Origin: Pigmentiphaga litoralis
GTDB lineage: Bacteria; Pseudomonadota; Gammaproteobacteria; Burkholderiales; Burkholderiaceae_B
NCBI RefSeq assembly: GCF_013408655.1
Contig: NZ_JACCBP010000001.1
Span: 1,736,001 to 1,800,000 of the forward strand
Direction of reading: 5' to 3'
DNA: 64,000 nt
In this document: positions 1 through 9,028 of the stretch, one piece after another
Position numbering within the stretch: the stretch's first letter is position 1
How the letters are laid out: each line of letters opens with the position of its first letter
Program-made: the position numbers and the translations under genes
The notes under the pieces: model-generated
What the model was told of the DNA's origin: nothing
The model's database searches: none
Seen by the model: the letters and a program-made list of their open reading frames with translations, nothing else

Positions 1-1948
1 CGTTCAGGATCGGACGGCACTGCAGTTCGTCCAGCATCTGGCGCGCGGTATCGATCCCGAACGGCGCCAGCCGGCACGACGTGTCCTTCAACAATTCGGC
101 ATAGATGCCGCCGGCGCCCACCACGACAACCGGACCAAACACCTCGTCGTTGACCACGCCAGCGATCAACTCGAAGCCGCCGCGGATCATCGGCGCGACC
201 AGTACGCCGTCGATGCGCGCATCGGGCACGTGCTGGCGGGCATTGCCCAGCACTTCATCGATGGCCGCGGTCAGTGCCGCGCGGTCGGCAATGCCCACCT
301 TGACGCCGCCCACCTCCGTCTTGTGCGGGATGTCCTGCGACACGATCTTCACGACCACCGGAAAGGACGCACTGTCGAGCTCGGCAGCGCGCGCGTCTTG
401 AACAATGATGTCCTTCGTGACCGGCACGCCAGCAGCTTCGAGCAAGGCCTTGGATTGAGCCTCGGACAGCGCGCCCCCGGCACCCAAAATCGCCGCCAGC
501 GACGGATCGATCACGACCGCCGCGTCGTCAAGGCGCGCACCGGTGTCGGCGGCAATCGACAGCTGGCGTTCACGATAGGTGGCCAGCACGGCCAAGGCAC
601 GTGCCGCGCGAGAGGGCGACGCAAATACCGGAATCCGGGCCTCATCAAGTATGCGCAGGGCGTCGCCGACTTCGCTCGCGGGCGCGGAGGAAAAGACAAC
701 GATGGGCTTGTCGGTATCGCGCGCCACCTTGCGAAACACTTCGGCCGCGGCCAGGCAGCCCGATTTCCCGGTCGTGGCCAGGTTGACGCAGATCGATGCG
801 GCCTTGGGATCATCGAGCGCCGCGCGCAGCGCCAGTTCCAGCTTGTCCTGATTCGCCTTGGAAAAGTAACCGGCGGTCAGGTCAATGGGATTGTGGACCG
901 CGCCAATGTTGGGCACCACCTCGGCCAGGCGTGCCTGGGTCTCGGGGCTGAGTTCGATCATGTCCATGCCGACCCGCTCGCCGGCATCGGCGAACACGAT
1001 GGCCGACCCGCCCGACACTCCCATGACCACCACGCCGCGGCCCGCCGGATACTTGGCCGGCGCAAAGGCGCGCAGGTAATCCACGGCTTCGTGCAGTTCG
1101 GCGATTTCGACGATGCCGGTCTGTTTGAACATGGCCCGATAGAAATCGTAGCTGCCTGTCATGCTTGCCGTGTGCGACGCCGCCGCGCGCGCGCCTTGTT
1201 CGGTGACGCCGCCCTTCCACAGCAGCACCGGCTTGCCTGCGGCCAGCGCCCGGCGGCCCACGTCGAGCAGGGCCCGCCCGTCGCTCGTGCCTTCGATATA
1301 CGCGACGATGCACTGCGTCTTGTCATCGTCGAGCAGCGCGTCGATCAGTTGGATCGTATCGATGTCGCTTTCGTTGCCCGTCGCAACCACATGGCGAAAA
1401 CCGATGCCGGCTTCGGCGCACGCCAGGGCGATGCTGTAGCCAAAGCCCCCGCTCTGCGTCACAAGCGAGACGCTGCCGCGCTGAAGCTTGGGTTCACGCG
1501 TCATGCTGCCAAAGGCGGCATACACGCTGGCATGCACATTGACGAAGCCCAGGCAGTTGGGGCCGATCAGCCGGATATTGCCTTCCCGCGCGATCTCAAG
1601 CATGCGACGCTCGCGCTCGATGCCTTCAGGTCCGCTCTCCCGAAAGCCGCCACTCAGGATCACCGCGAAGGGCACCTTCTTGGCTGCGCAGTCTTCCAGC
1701 ACCGCAAGCACGCCCTTGGCCGGCACCCCGATCACGACTACGTCGATCGACTCGGGGATCGCCGCGACCGAAGGAAAACACGGCAAGCCTTCGAACGCCG
1801 GGTACTTGGGATTCACCGGGTAAAGCTTGCCCGAAAATCCATTGGCCAGAAGCGCGCGGACTGCCTGGGAGCCGGGCCGGGCCGCGTCGTCGGACACACC
1901 GACGACGGCAATCGAGCGGGGCTCGAACAATTGGCTGAAAGTGTTCAT
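1..1948 (-). CDS. NDP-forming acyl-CoA synthetase (acetate-CoA ligase family), 3' end outside window
   Basis: The protein activates a carboxylic acid to its CoA thioester using ATP and a phosphohistidine relay, in the cytoplasm. About 649 residues are visible and the C-terminus lies beyond the left edge; family members have about 700. A Rossmann CoA-binding domain (about 1-140, with GVSDDAARPG near 17 and GPNCLG at 129-134) is followed by a succinyl-CoA-ligase-like domain. That domain carries the SHT motif whose His259 is the expected phosphorylated histidine. An ATP-grasp domain follows from about 480. The ATG at 1948 has AGGAGAT upstream. It is the first gene after a palindromic operator at 1984-2007. 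The acid substrate cannot be told from the sequence. Confidence 0.9.
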   Translation of the reverse strand, partial: MNTFSQLFEPRSIAVVGVSDDAARPGSQAVRALLANGFSGKLYPVNPKYPAFEGLPCFPSVAAIPESIDVVVIGVPAKGVLAVLEDCAAKKVPFAVILSGGFRESGPEGIERERRMLEIAREGNIRLIGPNCLGFVNVHASVYAAFGSMTREPKLQRGSVSLVTQSGGFGYSIALACAEAGIGFRHVVATGNESDIDTIQLIDALLDDDKTQCIVAYIEGTSDGRALLDVGRRALAAGKPVLLWKGGVTEQGARAAASHTASMTGSYDFYRAMFKQTGIVEIAELHEAVDYLRAFAPAKYPAGRGVVVMGVSGGSAIVFADAGERVGMDMIELSPETQARLAEVVPNIGAVHNPIDLTAGYFSKANQDKLELALRAALDDPKAASICVNLATTGKSGCLAAAEVFRKVARDTDKPIVVFSSAPASEVGDALRILDEARIPVFASPSRAARALAVLATYRERQLSIAADTGARLDDAAVVIDPSLAAILGAGGALSEAQSKALLEAAGVPVTKDIIVQDARAAELDSASFPVVVKIVSQDIPHKTEVGGVKVGIADRAALTAAIDEVLGNARQHVPDARIDGVLVAPMIRGGFELIAGVVNDEVFGPVVVVGAGGIYAELLKDTSCRLAPFGIDTARQMLDELQCRPILN

Positions 1949-1983
1949 ACCGGAATATCTCCTTGCCATGCTCGAATTTTTTC

Positions 1984-2007
1984 GGAACCGGTTCCATTCT
2001 ATGAACC
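1984..2007. promoter_or_regulatory. Candidate operator upstream of the acyl-CoA synthetase
   Basis: GGAACCGGTTCC (1984-1995) overlaps GGTTCC-ATTCTAT-GAACC (1990-2007). The site ends 36 bases before the synthetase ATG, where a repressor or activator would bind. The same arms recur at the other operon heads of the region. Here the second arm is one base closer than in the other copies. Confidence 0.6.
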
Positions 2008-2093
2008 CAGCTATGCGTGCATGAATTGGTGGTGGTGGTGCAGTGAAAGGAAAAAAAGCGTACGAAAGGCCGTGCGCGGGCGTCAGCGCAGGA

Positions 2094-2279
2094 TCAGATC
2101 TCGATCATTTCAAAGTCGGCCTTGGTGGCCGAGCATTCCGGGCAGATCCAGCTGTCGGGCACGTCTTCCCAACGGGTGCCGGCCGGGATGCCCTCGTCGG
2201 GAATGCCCATCGCCTCTTCATACAGGAAGCCGCACAAAATGCATTGCCATATCTTGGACGGCGCTTCGTTGGTTGTCAT
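2094..2279 (-). CDS. Rubredoxin
   Basis: This is a 61-residue one-iron electron carrier. The two CxxC knuckles that bind iron are visible, CILC at 13-16 and CPEC at 46-49, and the WEDVPDSWICP stretch is typical of the family. Its ATG overlaps the stop of the preceding gene by four bases (ATGA), so it is probably translationally coupled to the fused hydratase/dehydrogenase. Rubredoxins usually serve a monooxygenase or an oxidoreductase; no alkane hydroxylase or rubredoxin reductase lies nearby, so its partner is unknown. Confidence 0.93.
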   Translation of the reverse strand: MTTNEAPSKIWQCILCGFLYEEAMGIPDEGIPAGTRWEDVPDSWICPECSATKADFEMIEI

Positions 2280-4399
2280 GGTGTTGCCTTTTGATGTGTG
2301 CCGCCTGTCGCGTCGCGCAGCAAGCTGCCCGAAGCCGCGATGTCGCCAAGCAGCCGGCTCGGTGTCCAGCGCGAACCGTAGCGCTGCGCCCATTCGGTGA
2401 TCTGCGCGTGGACGTCCTTGGCGCCGACCGTGTCGGCCCAGAACATGAGCCCACCACGATGGCGCGGAAAGCCAAAACCGTACAGCCACATGACATCGAT
2501 GTCGCTGGCGCGATAAGCCTTGCCGTCTTCAAGAATCTTGCAAGCTTCATTGACCGATGCAAGCAGCACGCGGTGCAGGATTTCAGTGTCGGTAAATTCT
2601 CGTTGGGCCGTGCCCAGTTCACGTGCAACGGCACCGATCACACCCAGCACGGCGGCGTCCGGATGCGGCGTCCGATCGCCCGGCTCATAGCGATACCACC
2701 CTGCCCCGGTCTTCTGGCCCAATCGGCCCATCTCGACCAGCCGATCGGGCACATGCAGCTTCCGGTAATCGGGATTGGCCTCAGCGCGGCGCTTTCGGCC
2801 TTCGTAACTCACGTCCAGCCCCGACAGGTCATTCACCGCAAAGGGCCCCATGGGATAACCGAAGTCTGTCATGACGCGATCGATCTGCTGCGGCGTCGCG
2901 CCTTCTTCCAGCATGATCATCATTTCGCTCATCATGGGCGCGCGGCTGCGGTTGGCCACGAATCCGTCGCATGATCCGGCAACGGCGCAAACCTTGCCCA
3001 TGGCTCGGCCCATCTTCATGGTGCGCAGCAAGGTGTCGGGCGCCGTGCCATTGCCGCGCACCACCTCGCACAGCTTCATGACGTTGGCGGGCGCAAAGAA
3101 ATGGGCGCCGGCCACGTCCTGGGGGCGGCGGGTTGCGCTGGCGATCTCATCGATATCCAGTGCCGACGAATTGGTCAGCAGCAGCGCACCCGGCTTCATC
3201 ACCGCGTCGAGCTTGCTGAACACATCGTGCTTGACGTCCATCCGTTCGAATACCGCCTCGACCACTGCATCGCAGTCGGCAATGTCTTCATAGCGCTGCA
3301 CGAAGCCGATGCGGTCCAGGCAGGCGTCCATCGCCTGCTGCGTCAGGCTTCCACGCTTCACGCGGGTGGCATAGGTATCGCGAACGCGCGCCTTGCCACG
3401 CTCCAGTGCGTCGGGCGAAATCTCGAGCAGCTTGACCGGAATACCGGCGTCGGCGTATGCGATCGCGATGCCGCTGCCCATGGTGCCCGCGCCGATCACC
3501 GCCGCGCTGGCAACGGGTGCCAGGTCGGCCGACGCCTGCACGCCTGGAATCTTGGCCGCTTCACGTTCAGCAAAAAAGGCGTAACGCAGCCCCTTGGCTT
3601 CGGCGCCCTGTTCGAGTTCGGAAAATGCCTGCTGTTCGAACGCGAGCCCGTCATCGAACGAATGACGGACGGCAGCTTCGATGCAATCGACCGCCTTGAA
3701 CGGCGCTTTCAAGTGGCGGGACTTGCGGGTCAGCGCCTTGCGTCTGGCCTCGAACACGGCCGGGGCGGTATCGGCCTCATTCCAGTTCTGGCGATCCCGT
3801 GCGCGGGGCAAGGGCCGTGCACTGGCGATGGAACGGGCATGGCGGATCGCGGCGCCCCGCAAATCCGGTTCGTCGACGATCGCATCGAGGAGCCCGAGCT
3901 TCAGGGCTTCGGCCGCGCCCATGTGGCGACCCGAGACCACCATATCCAGGGCCGCCTCGGGACCGATCAGCCGGGTCAGGCGCTGCGTTCCCCCGCCGCC
4001 GGGCACGATGCCCAGGGTCACTTCGGGCAGGCCCACTTTTGCGCCGGGCGCAGCCAGCCGATAGTGGCAGGCCAACGCATGTTCCAGGCCGCCCCCCAGC
4101 GCATAGCCATGGATGGCCGCCACGACGGGCTTGGAACTGGCGTCGAGCGCAGCCGCACTGACCACCGACCCGATGGGCCGTGTCTTGCCAAACTGCCGGA
4201 TGTCGGCGCCCGCAATGAAATTGCGGCCCGCGCCGATCAGCACGAAGGCTTGCACGCCATCGTCGGCATTGCCCTGCTCGAGGGCATCAATGATCCCTTC
4301 GCGCACGCCGGGGCCCAGGGCGTTCACAGGCGGGTTGTCGATGGTGATGACGCCGATGGTATCGACGACGTCGTAATGGACGATCGTTGTCTCATTCAT
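2276..4399 (-). CDS. Bifunctional enoyl-CoA hydratase / 3-hydroxyacyl-CoA dehydrogenase (FadB/FadJ-like)
   Basis: The 707-residue protein should hydrate an enoyl-CoA and oxidise the 3-hydroxyacyl-CoA with NAD. The N-terminal crotonase domain (about 5-190) has the oxyanion stretch GGGLE and both expected acidic residues (Glu106, Glu126). The NAD domain starts near 297 with GAGTMG (303-308), and the catalytic histidine is His433 in AHFFAP. Two C-terminal helical dehydrogenase domains follow. The order is that of FadJ and the peroxisomal multifunctional enzyme. It lies between an SDR gene and rubredoxin in a three-gene operon. Since a thiolase-like gene is encoded separately further right, it probably serves a dedicated catabolic route rather than general fatty acid oxidation. 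Confidence 0.92.
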   Translation of the reverse strand: MNETTIVHYDVVDTIGVITIDNPPVNALGPGVREGIIDALEQGNADDGVQAFVLIGAGRNFIAGADIRQFGKTRPIGSVVSAAALDASSKPVVAAIHGYALGGGLEHALACHYRLAAPGAKVGLPEVTLGIVPGGGGTQRLTRLIGPEAALDMVVSGRHMGAAEALKLGLLDAIVDEPDLRGAAIRHARSIASARPLPRARDRQNWNEADTAPAVFEARRKALTRKSRHLKAPFKAVDCIEAAVRHSFDDGLAFEQQAFSELEQGAEAKGLRYAFFAEREAAKIPGVQASADLAPVASAAVIGAGTMGSGIAIAYADAGIPVKLLEISPDALERGKARVRDTYATRVKRGSLTQQAMDACLDRIGFVQRYEDIADCDAVVEAVFERMDVKHDVFSKLDAVMKPGALLLTNSSALDIDEIASATRRPQDVAGAHFFAPANVMKLCEVVRGNGTAPDTLLRTMKMGRAMGKVCAVAGSCDGFVANRSRAPMMSEMMIMLEEGATPQQIDRVMTDFGYPMGPFAVNDLSGLDVSYEGRKRRAEANPDYRKLHVPDRLVEMGRLGQKTGAGWYRYEPGDRTPHPDAAVLGVIGAVARELGTAQREFTDTEILHRVLLASVNEACKILEDGKAYRASDIDVMWLYGFGFPRHRGGLMFWADTVGAKDVHAQITEWAQRYGSRWTPSRLLGDIAASGSLLRDATGGTHQKATP

Positions 4400-4412
4400 G
4401 GTGGTCCCCGCC

Positions 4413-5252
4413 TCAAGAACGATTCAGCATGCGGCCGCCATCCACCAGCAGCGATACGCCGGTGACGAACGCGGCGTCATCGCAAGCCAGGAATAGCGCG
4501 GCATTGGCAACATCCCAGGCGGTACCGAGCTTGCCAAGCGGCACTTTGGCGACCCGTTCAGCCAGCACCTGTTCACGCGGCTGGTTCCAGGTGCGCGCCC
4601 GCGTATCGACTGCCATGGGGGTCGATATCAGGCCCGGCAGGACACAGTTGACGCGGATGCCATACGGCGCGTTCTGCAGCGCCAGTTGCTCGGTCAGGGC
4701 CACTACGGCGGCCTTGGTCGCCTTGTACGCGGCGTAGGGATAACGTCCAGTCGCGGCAGCAGACGAGATGTTGACAATCGCCCCGGATCGCTGCTCACGC
4801 ATGATCAGCAGGGCATGTTTGCACGCAAAGGCGGTACCGCGAAGATTGATGCGGTAGATGTTGTCGAAGGCCTCTTCAGTGATCTCGGTCAGTTCGGCAT
4901 CGCCGCCAGCCAGGCTGACGCCCACATTGTTGTGAAGCACATCCAGTGTGCCCCACGTCTGTTTGGCAGTCGCCATGACCGCGACCAGGTCGGCGTCGCG
5001 CGTCACGTCGGCGGCTTGCGACAGGCACTCGAACCCTTCGGCGCGGATCAGCGCGGCGGTTTCTGCCGCCGACTCGCCGTTGCGATCGACGGCAAGAACA
5101 CGCGCACCCTCGCGGGCATATCGCATGGCAGCGGCTCGGCCATTGCCGAAGCCTTCTCCGGCGCCCTGGCCCGCGCCGATGACCACGGCCACCTTGCCGT
5201 CGAGCCGTTTGCCAGCAGTCCAGCCAGGACCGCGTTCAGGGGAATCTGCCAT
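4413..5252 (-). CDS. SDR family oxidoreductase
   Basis: This 279-residue classical short-chain dehydrogenase has a glycine-rich nucleotide loop at about 26-38, longer than usual (GAGQGAGEGFGNG). It also has the NN(V)G motif near 108-111, a catalytic serine in NISS (about 163) and the Tyr176-x3-Lys180 pair. The LVDGGR C-terminal motif is present. It is the first gene of an operon with the fused hydratase/dehydrogenase 13 bases downstream, so it probably oxidises a hydroxy intermediate of the same pathway. Its promoter region contains the palindrome at 5376-5394. Substrate not predictable. Confidence 0.9.
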   Translation of the reverse strand: MADSPERGPGWTAGKRLDGKVAVVIGAGQGAGEGFGNGRAAAMRYAREGARVLAVDRNGESAAETAALIRAEGFECLSQAADVTRDADLVAVMATAKQTWGTLDVLHNNVGVSLAGGDAELTEITEEAFDNIYRINLRGTAFACKHALLIMREQRSGAIVNISSAAATGRYPYAAYKATKAAVVALTEQLALQNAPYGIRVNCVLPGLISTPMAVDTRARTWNQPREQVLAERVAKVPLGKLGTAWDVANAALFLACDDAAFVTGVSLLVDGGRMLNRS

Positions 5253-5375
5253 GTCGTCGTCTCGCTCGTTGGAATAATGTGTGGGGTTGCCCGCGTTGCA
5301 GGCCAGGAAGGCAGTCCCGGCCGATGCTTGGCACCGATGGGATAAATGCTAACATAGGTTCTGATAAACAGCATC

Positions 5376-5394
5376 GGTTCCGATGTACGGAACC
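5376..5394. promoter_or_regulatory. Candidate operator in the divergent SDR / CapA-like promoter region
   Basis: The site reads GGTTCC-GATGTAC-GGAACC, a palindrome with 6-base perfect arms and a 7-base centre. It lies in the 192-base region between the leftward SDR start (5252) and the rightward CapA-like start (5445). A half-site, GGTTCTGAT, lies at 5357-5365. Its position could control both directions. Confidence 0.65.
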
Positions 5395-5444
5395 GCGCAG
5401 CATTGCATGACGTATCGATTCAGAACAACTATCCAGGAGACACC

Positions 5445-6560
5445 GTGTCGACCTCTTCCACCCTGCTGATCGCCGGCGACTGCGGTCCCGCGCACGGCCC
5501 CGCCGATGGCTTTCCCATCGAGGGCTACACCGCGAACGTCCAGCCCGCGCTTGAGCAAGCCGACTTCCGCTTCGTCAATTGCATGCGCACCTATTCGTCG
5601 CGCGCGGTCGTCACCGAACACGCCCGTCAGGTCAATCAGGACATCGGCATGTCCGCCATCTTTACCAGCGGCCTGTTCGACGCCGTCACCCTGGCCAACA
5701 ATCACAGCTATGACAGCGGCCCCGACGCGCTGGTCGATACCCGCGAACTGATGTTGTCCAAGGGCGTGCAGGTGACCGGTGCCGGTGCCAACCTGGACGA
5801 GGCGCGGCAGACTGCGATCATCGAACGCAACGGCGTCAGGGTCGGCTATCTGGGTTACACGTCGGTCGGCAAGCCGGGCAGCGAAGCGGGCCCCGACAAG
5901 CCGGGCATCGCGGTTGTCCGCGTTCACACCACCTACGAACAGCGCGGCCCCCACGAAACGGTTGGCGTCCGCACGACGGCGGACGCGGCCGACCTTGAAC
6001 GTCTGGTCGAGGACATCACGGCGCTGCGCAAGCAGGTGGACGTCGTGGTGCTCGCCTACCACGCCGGGGTCATCCGTCTGCCCCGCATCATTTCCGACTA
6101 TCAGGTGGAAGTCGCACACGCTGCCATCGACGCGGGCGCCGACCTGGTGGTGGGCCACGCCCCCCACATTCCGAAAGCCATCGAGATGTACAAGGGCAAG
6201 CCGATCTTCTACAGCATCGGCGTGTTCGCAATGACCAAGCCGTTTGCCGCGCCGTCGTGGAACGAGCCCGCCTGGCGTCATGGCGCGGTCCGCAACCATG
6301 CGGATCTGGACCCGGCCTTTCCATTCATGCCCTATGGCGAGGCGTGCACGCTGAGTCTCATGGTCAAGGTGGACGTCACCCCGGAAGGCGTGCAGCGCGT
6401 GGCATTCCTGCCCATGTCCTTCGACACGTCGTATCGTCCCGAAATCCTGCGGCATGACGACCCCCGCTTCGATGTCATCGTCAACTATCTTGAGTGGGTA
6501 TCCGAAGACATGCCCCACCGCTTTACGGTGGACGGTGACGAAGTCGTGGTGTCCGACTGA
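5445..6560 (+). CDS. CapA family (poly-gamma-glutamate capsule synthesis-like) metallophosphatase-fold protein
   Basis: The 371-residue protein has the CapA/PgsA metallophosphatase-like fold. The GD dyad lies near the N-terminus (AGDCGP), the LANNHSYDSG block matches the family LANNH-x2-D-x-G motif, and the C-terminal GHAPHIPKAIEMYKGKPI block is followed by YSIG. I chose the GTG start at 5445 because CAGGAGA precedes it by a few bases; an upstream TTG at 5403 is in frame without a ribosome binding site. There is no obvious signal peptide. Characterised family members make capsule polymers, but this one sits in a catabolic cluster, where relatives of unknown function also occur. Its reaction is unknown. 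Confidence 0.85.
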   Translation: MSTSSTLLIAGDCGPAHGPADGFPIEGYTANVQPALEQADFRFVNCMRTYSSRAVVTEHARQVNQDIGMSAIFTSGLFDAVTLANNHSYDSGPDALVDTRELMLSKGVQVTGAGANLDEARQTAIIERNGVRVGYLGYTSVGKPGSEAGPDKPGIAVVRVHTTYEQRGPHETVGVRTTADAADLERLVEDITALRKQVDVVVLAYHAGVIRLPRIISDYQVEVAHAAIDAGADLVVGHAPHIPKAIEMYKGKPIFYSIGVFAMTKPFAAPSWNEPAWRHGAVRNHADLDPAFPFMPYGEACTLSLMVKVDVTPEGVQRVAFLPMSFDTSYRPEILRHDDPRFDVIVNYLEWVSEDMPHRFTVDGDEVVVSD

Positions 6561-6631
6561 CCCCGCCTTTTCTGGCTACAACGCTGACCTGCCTTCGCAG
6601 GAAGCGATACGAACTTACATAGAGCGAACTC

Positions 6632-7408
6632 ATGGATCTGGGAATCAAGGGAAAGACGGCGCTGGTGACGGCGTCCAGCGCCGGTCTCGGCAAGAACACG
6701 GCGCACGCGCTGGCCGCGGAAGGCGCGAACATCGTGCTGTTTGCCCGATCGGCCGACGCGCTGCAAACGGTCGCCGACGAGATTGCGGGAACCCATGGCG
6801 TCAGGGTGCTGCCTGTCAGGGGCGATATGTTGTCGAGCGCCGACGTTGACGCACTGGCGGCGGCCATCGCGGCGGAGTTCGGTGGCCTGGACATTCTGGT
6901 GCTCAATACCGGTCGGGCGCCCAACCCGCTGCGCGCGACCGTTGACGAGACCGAAGAAGCGCGCTGGCACGCGGCTTACAACAACCAGTTGTGGGGCGCG
7001 ATCCAGGTGGCAAAAACCGTGATCCCATTGATGCGTGGCCGGGGCTGGGGCCGGATCGTGGCAATCACGTCGGCGTCCGTCAAGTCGCCGATGCCGCATC
7101 ACAGCCTTTCCACGGTCTTTCGTGCCGGGATGACGGCGTACATCAAACACCTGGCGAACGAGATCGGTGCGGAAGGAATAACGGCCAATTGCGTGGCGCC
7201 TGCGTTGATCGATACGTCGCACCGGGTCGGCGCAGCCGCCTACACGCCAGAGCAGGCCGCGGCTCGCAAGAAGCTGACGCCTTTGGGACGCATGGGCAGG
7301 CAGGAAGAGCTGACGGGGGTGGTCACCTTCCTGACGTCCATGCAGGCGGGCTTCATCACCGGTTCGACCATTCTGGTCGAAGGCGGCATGGTGGGTTCGC
7401 TGATCTAG
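6632..7408 (+). CDS. Atypical SDR family protein lacking the YxxxK pair
   Basis: The 258-residue protein has a normal SDR nucleotide loop (TASSAGLG, 13-20), LNTG in place of NNAG, a serine in ITSAS (about 147) and a C-terminal VEGG. The Tyr-x3-Lys pair expected near 157-164 is replaced by HSLSTVFR, as in a known branch of SDRs with an S-N-x2-R motif. It may therefore use a different proton donor or not be a reductase. It lies 71 bases after the CapA-like gene on the same strand and ends overlapping the lactonase stop through a shared CTAG. The ribosome binding site is weak (GAGCGA). Confidence 0.85.
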   Translation: MDLGIKGKTALVTASSAGLGKNTAHALAAEGANIVLFARSADALQTVADEIAGTHGVRVLPVRGDMLSSADVDALAAAIAAEFGGLDILVLNTGRAPNPLRATVDETEEARWHAAYNNQLWGAIQVAKTVIPLMRGRGWGRIVAITSASVKSPMPHHSLSTVFRAGMTAYIKHLANEIGAEGITANCVAPALIDTSHRVGAAAYTPEQAAARKKLTPLGRMGRQEELTGVVTFLTSMQAGFITGSTILVEGGMVGSLI

Positions 7409-8592
7409 CCTTGAAAGGCGTGCCCTGCGATGATGCCCATCCAGTACTGCATGCGGCCGGGCGGGGTGGGCACATCGATCCGGCGAATGAAGGTCAGCCG
7501 CCCGTCTTCGGCTATCCGGAAGACGGCCAGCGCGGCGGGCACGGTCACGATCTGATCACCTTCACCCACCACGTCCATGGGCTTGATGCTGGCTGCGACC
7601 AGCACGCGGCCTTCCGGATCGCAGGCAAAGGTGCGCGCATGAAAGCCGTGCGTATCGGCATGCTGGAGAATGCGGGGCTCGCCGGTGTCCGGGTCGATCG
7701 CGTACACCGCGATGGTGTTGTCGCCGCCATTGAACACGGGTCGTCCATCGTGATCGACCGTGCCGTCCGCCCGGTTCGCCACGTACACGCATTGCCCGCG
7801 CGGATGGACGTGCACGGTCCCGGCGATCTGACGGGGCTTGCGTTCAGCCGGATCGGCCAGGGTATCGAGCGTATGGGCAGGCAGCGCCTCGATCTCGTCA
7901 CCCTCCGAATAGCGGAACATGTAGAGCCTGTTCTCGCGCTCGTCAGACACGTAGATCCAGGGGCGCGTCGGATGAAAATCAACGTGCCGCGGCCCGAAGC
8001 CGAAGCCCCCCTGCGGCGCGATCACCTGGCTCGGCGTCAATTGCCCGGCTTCAAAACCGTAGGTCCGCAACGCGCCCGGATCTTCTGGCTTGCCGGCTTG
8101 CGCCTTGTTGCCCCGGTCTGATATCAGCACGGTCCTGCCCGACGGAAACACCCTCACCTGGTGCGGATAGATGCCGAAGTCAGCTTTCTGTTCCTGGTTG
8201 ACCTGATCGTCCACGTCGCCATTGGTCCGCAAGCGGTGCACCGTCAGCGCGCCGCCGCCAAAGTTGTGGGCGTTGACCATGTAGCGCCCGGTCGGGTCAA
8301 TGCAGACATGCACCGCCCGATGCGGAAGGTTTGCGTGGATGTCCCGCAGTCGCGGCGAACCGTCGGCCCCGATCTCCAGCACCACCACCGGATTGATGTC
8401 GGACGCCACACGCGGGCCACCGTTGGATGTCGAGCAATACAGCAGGGGCAGCGTGGGATGCGGCCAGGCGTATTGCAGCGGCGCGGGAAGCTCTACTGAT
8501 GAGCGAACCTGGACCGTTGCCCCGTCGGCGTCGACCTCGTAATGGGTCAGTGTTGCGCCCACGGCGCTGTACAGCGTGATGGTGTCGGGCAT
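7405..8592 (-). CDS. Lactonase family beta-propeller protein (6-phosphogluconolactonase-like fold)
   Basis: This 395-residue protein resembles the YbhE/3-carboxymuconate-cyclase family of seven-bladed propellers. Repeated blades carry motifs such as VDFHPTRPWIYVSDE and VHVHPRGQCVYVANR. No signal peptide is visible, so it is probably cytoplasmic. The ATG at 8592 overlaps the upstream stop by one base (TGATG) with AGGAGA just before it; a GTG three bases earlier is possible. It is the last gene of the long leftward operon that begins at 16266. It may hydrolyse a lactone intermediate, but many relatives have no proven activity. Confidence 0.83.
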   Translation of the reverse strand: MPDTITLYSAVGATLTHYEVDADGATVQVRSSVELPAPLQYAWPHPTLPLLYCSTSNGGPRVASDINPVVVLEIGADGSPRLRDIHANLPHRAVHVCIDPTGRYMVNAHNFGGGALTVHRLRTNGDVDDQVNQEQKADFGIYPHQVRVFPSGRTVLISDRGNKAQAGKPEDPGALRTYGFEAGQLTPSQVIAPQGGFGFGPRHVDFHPTRPWIYVSDERENRLYMFRYSEGDEIEALPAHTLDTLADPAERKPRQIAGTVHVHPRGQCVYVANRADGTVDHDGRPVFNGGDNTIAVYAIDPDTGEPRILQHADTHGFHARTFACDPEGRVLVAASIKPMDVVGEGDQIVTVPAALAVFRIAEDGRLTFIRRIDVPTPPGRMQYWMGIIAGHAFQG

Positions 8593-9026
8593 CACGTCTC
8601 CTGGCGCGCCGGGGCGTCGGCCGTCTGCGCAAGCGTGAACATCGGGACAGAGATGCCTCCCTCGGATGGCTTGAACACTGCCCGCACCCGTTGCCCGATG
8701 CGAATGGCCTCAAGGTCGGAATCGACGATGTTCGTCATGACGACGGGACCTTCGTCCAGCGCGACATAGGCGATGCAGTATGGCGCCCCCGCCCCACGGC
8801 GCGTGATGCTGAAGGTGTAGATCGTCCCTTCGCCACTGGCGTCGGCCCATTGCACGTCCGGGCTCCAGCAGAACGGGCATATCGCGCGCGGATAGTGGTG
8901 AGGCTTGCCGCAGTCACTGCACTGCTTGATCAGCAGCCGGCCTTGTGCCGCAGCGTCGAAGTAAGGTTCGTCGCCAGGATTCATCAGCGGATCGCTGATC
9001 TTGCGATCGACGTTGGACGTTGCCAT
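8592..9026 (-). CDS. Zn-ribbon OB-fold protein (DUF35 family)
   Basis: This 144-residue protein has a rubredoxin-like zinc ribbon made of CSDCGKPHHYPRAICPFC (two CxxC pairs), followed by an OB-fold typical of DUF35. DUF35 proteins bind CoA-type ligands and form complexes with SCP2-type thiolases; in steroid side-chain degradation such a complex (ChsH2 DUF35 domain with Ltp2) acts as a retro-aldolase. The partner is the adjacent gene, ending two bases upstream. The start at 9026 has a weak AGGG-type site, and the reading frame upstream of it looks non-coding. Confidence 0.88.
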   Translation of the reverse strand: MATSNVDRKISDPLMNPGDEPYFDAAAQGRLLIKQCSDCGKPHHYPRAICPFCWSPDVQWADASGEGTIYTFSITRRGAGAPYCIAYVALDEGPVVMTNIVDSDLEAIRIGQRVRAVFKPSEGGISVPMFTLAQTADAPARQET

Positions 9027-9028
9027 GG

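Noticed and set aside
230..2974. A 914-codon open frame on the plus strand
   Set aside because: It lies opposite the acyl-CoA synthetase, rubredoxin and hydratase/dehydrogenase genes. Its translation is rich in His, Arg and Gly and has no recognisable domain, as expected for the antisense of GC-rich genes.
5403..5444. TTG start for the CapA-like gene
   Set aside because: It has no ribosome binding site, while the GTG at 5445 is preceded by CAGGAGA at a normal distance.
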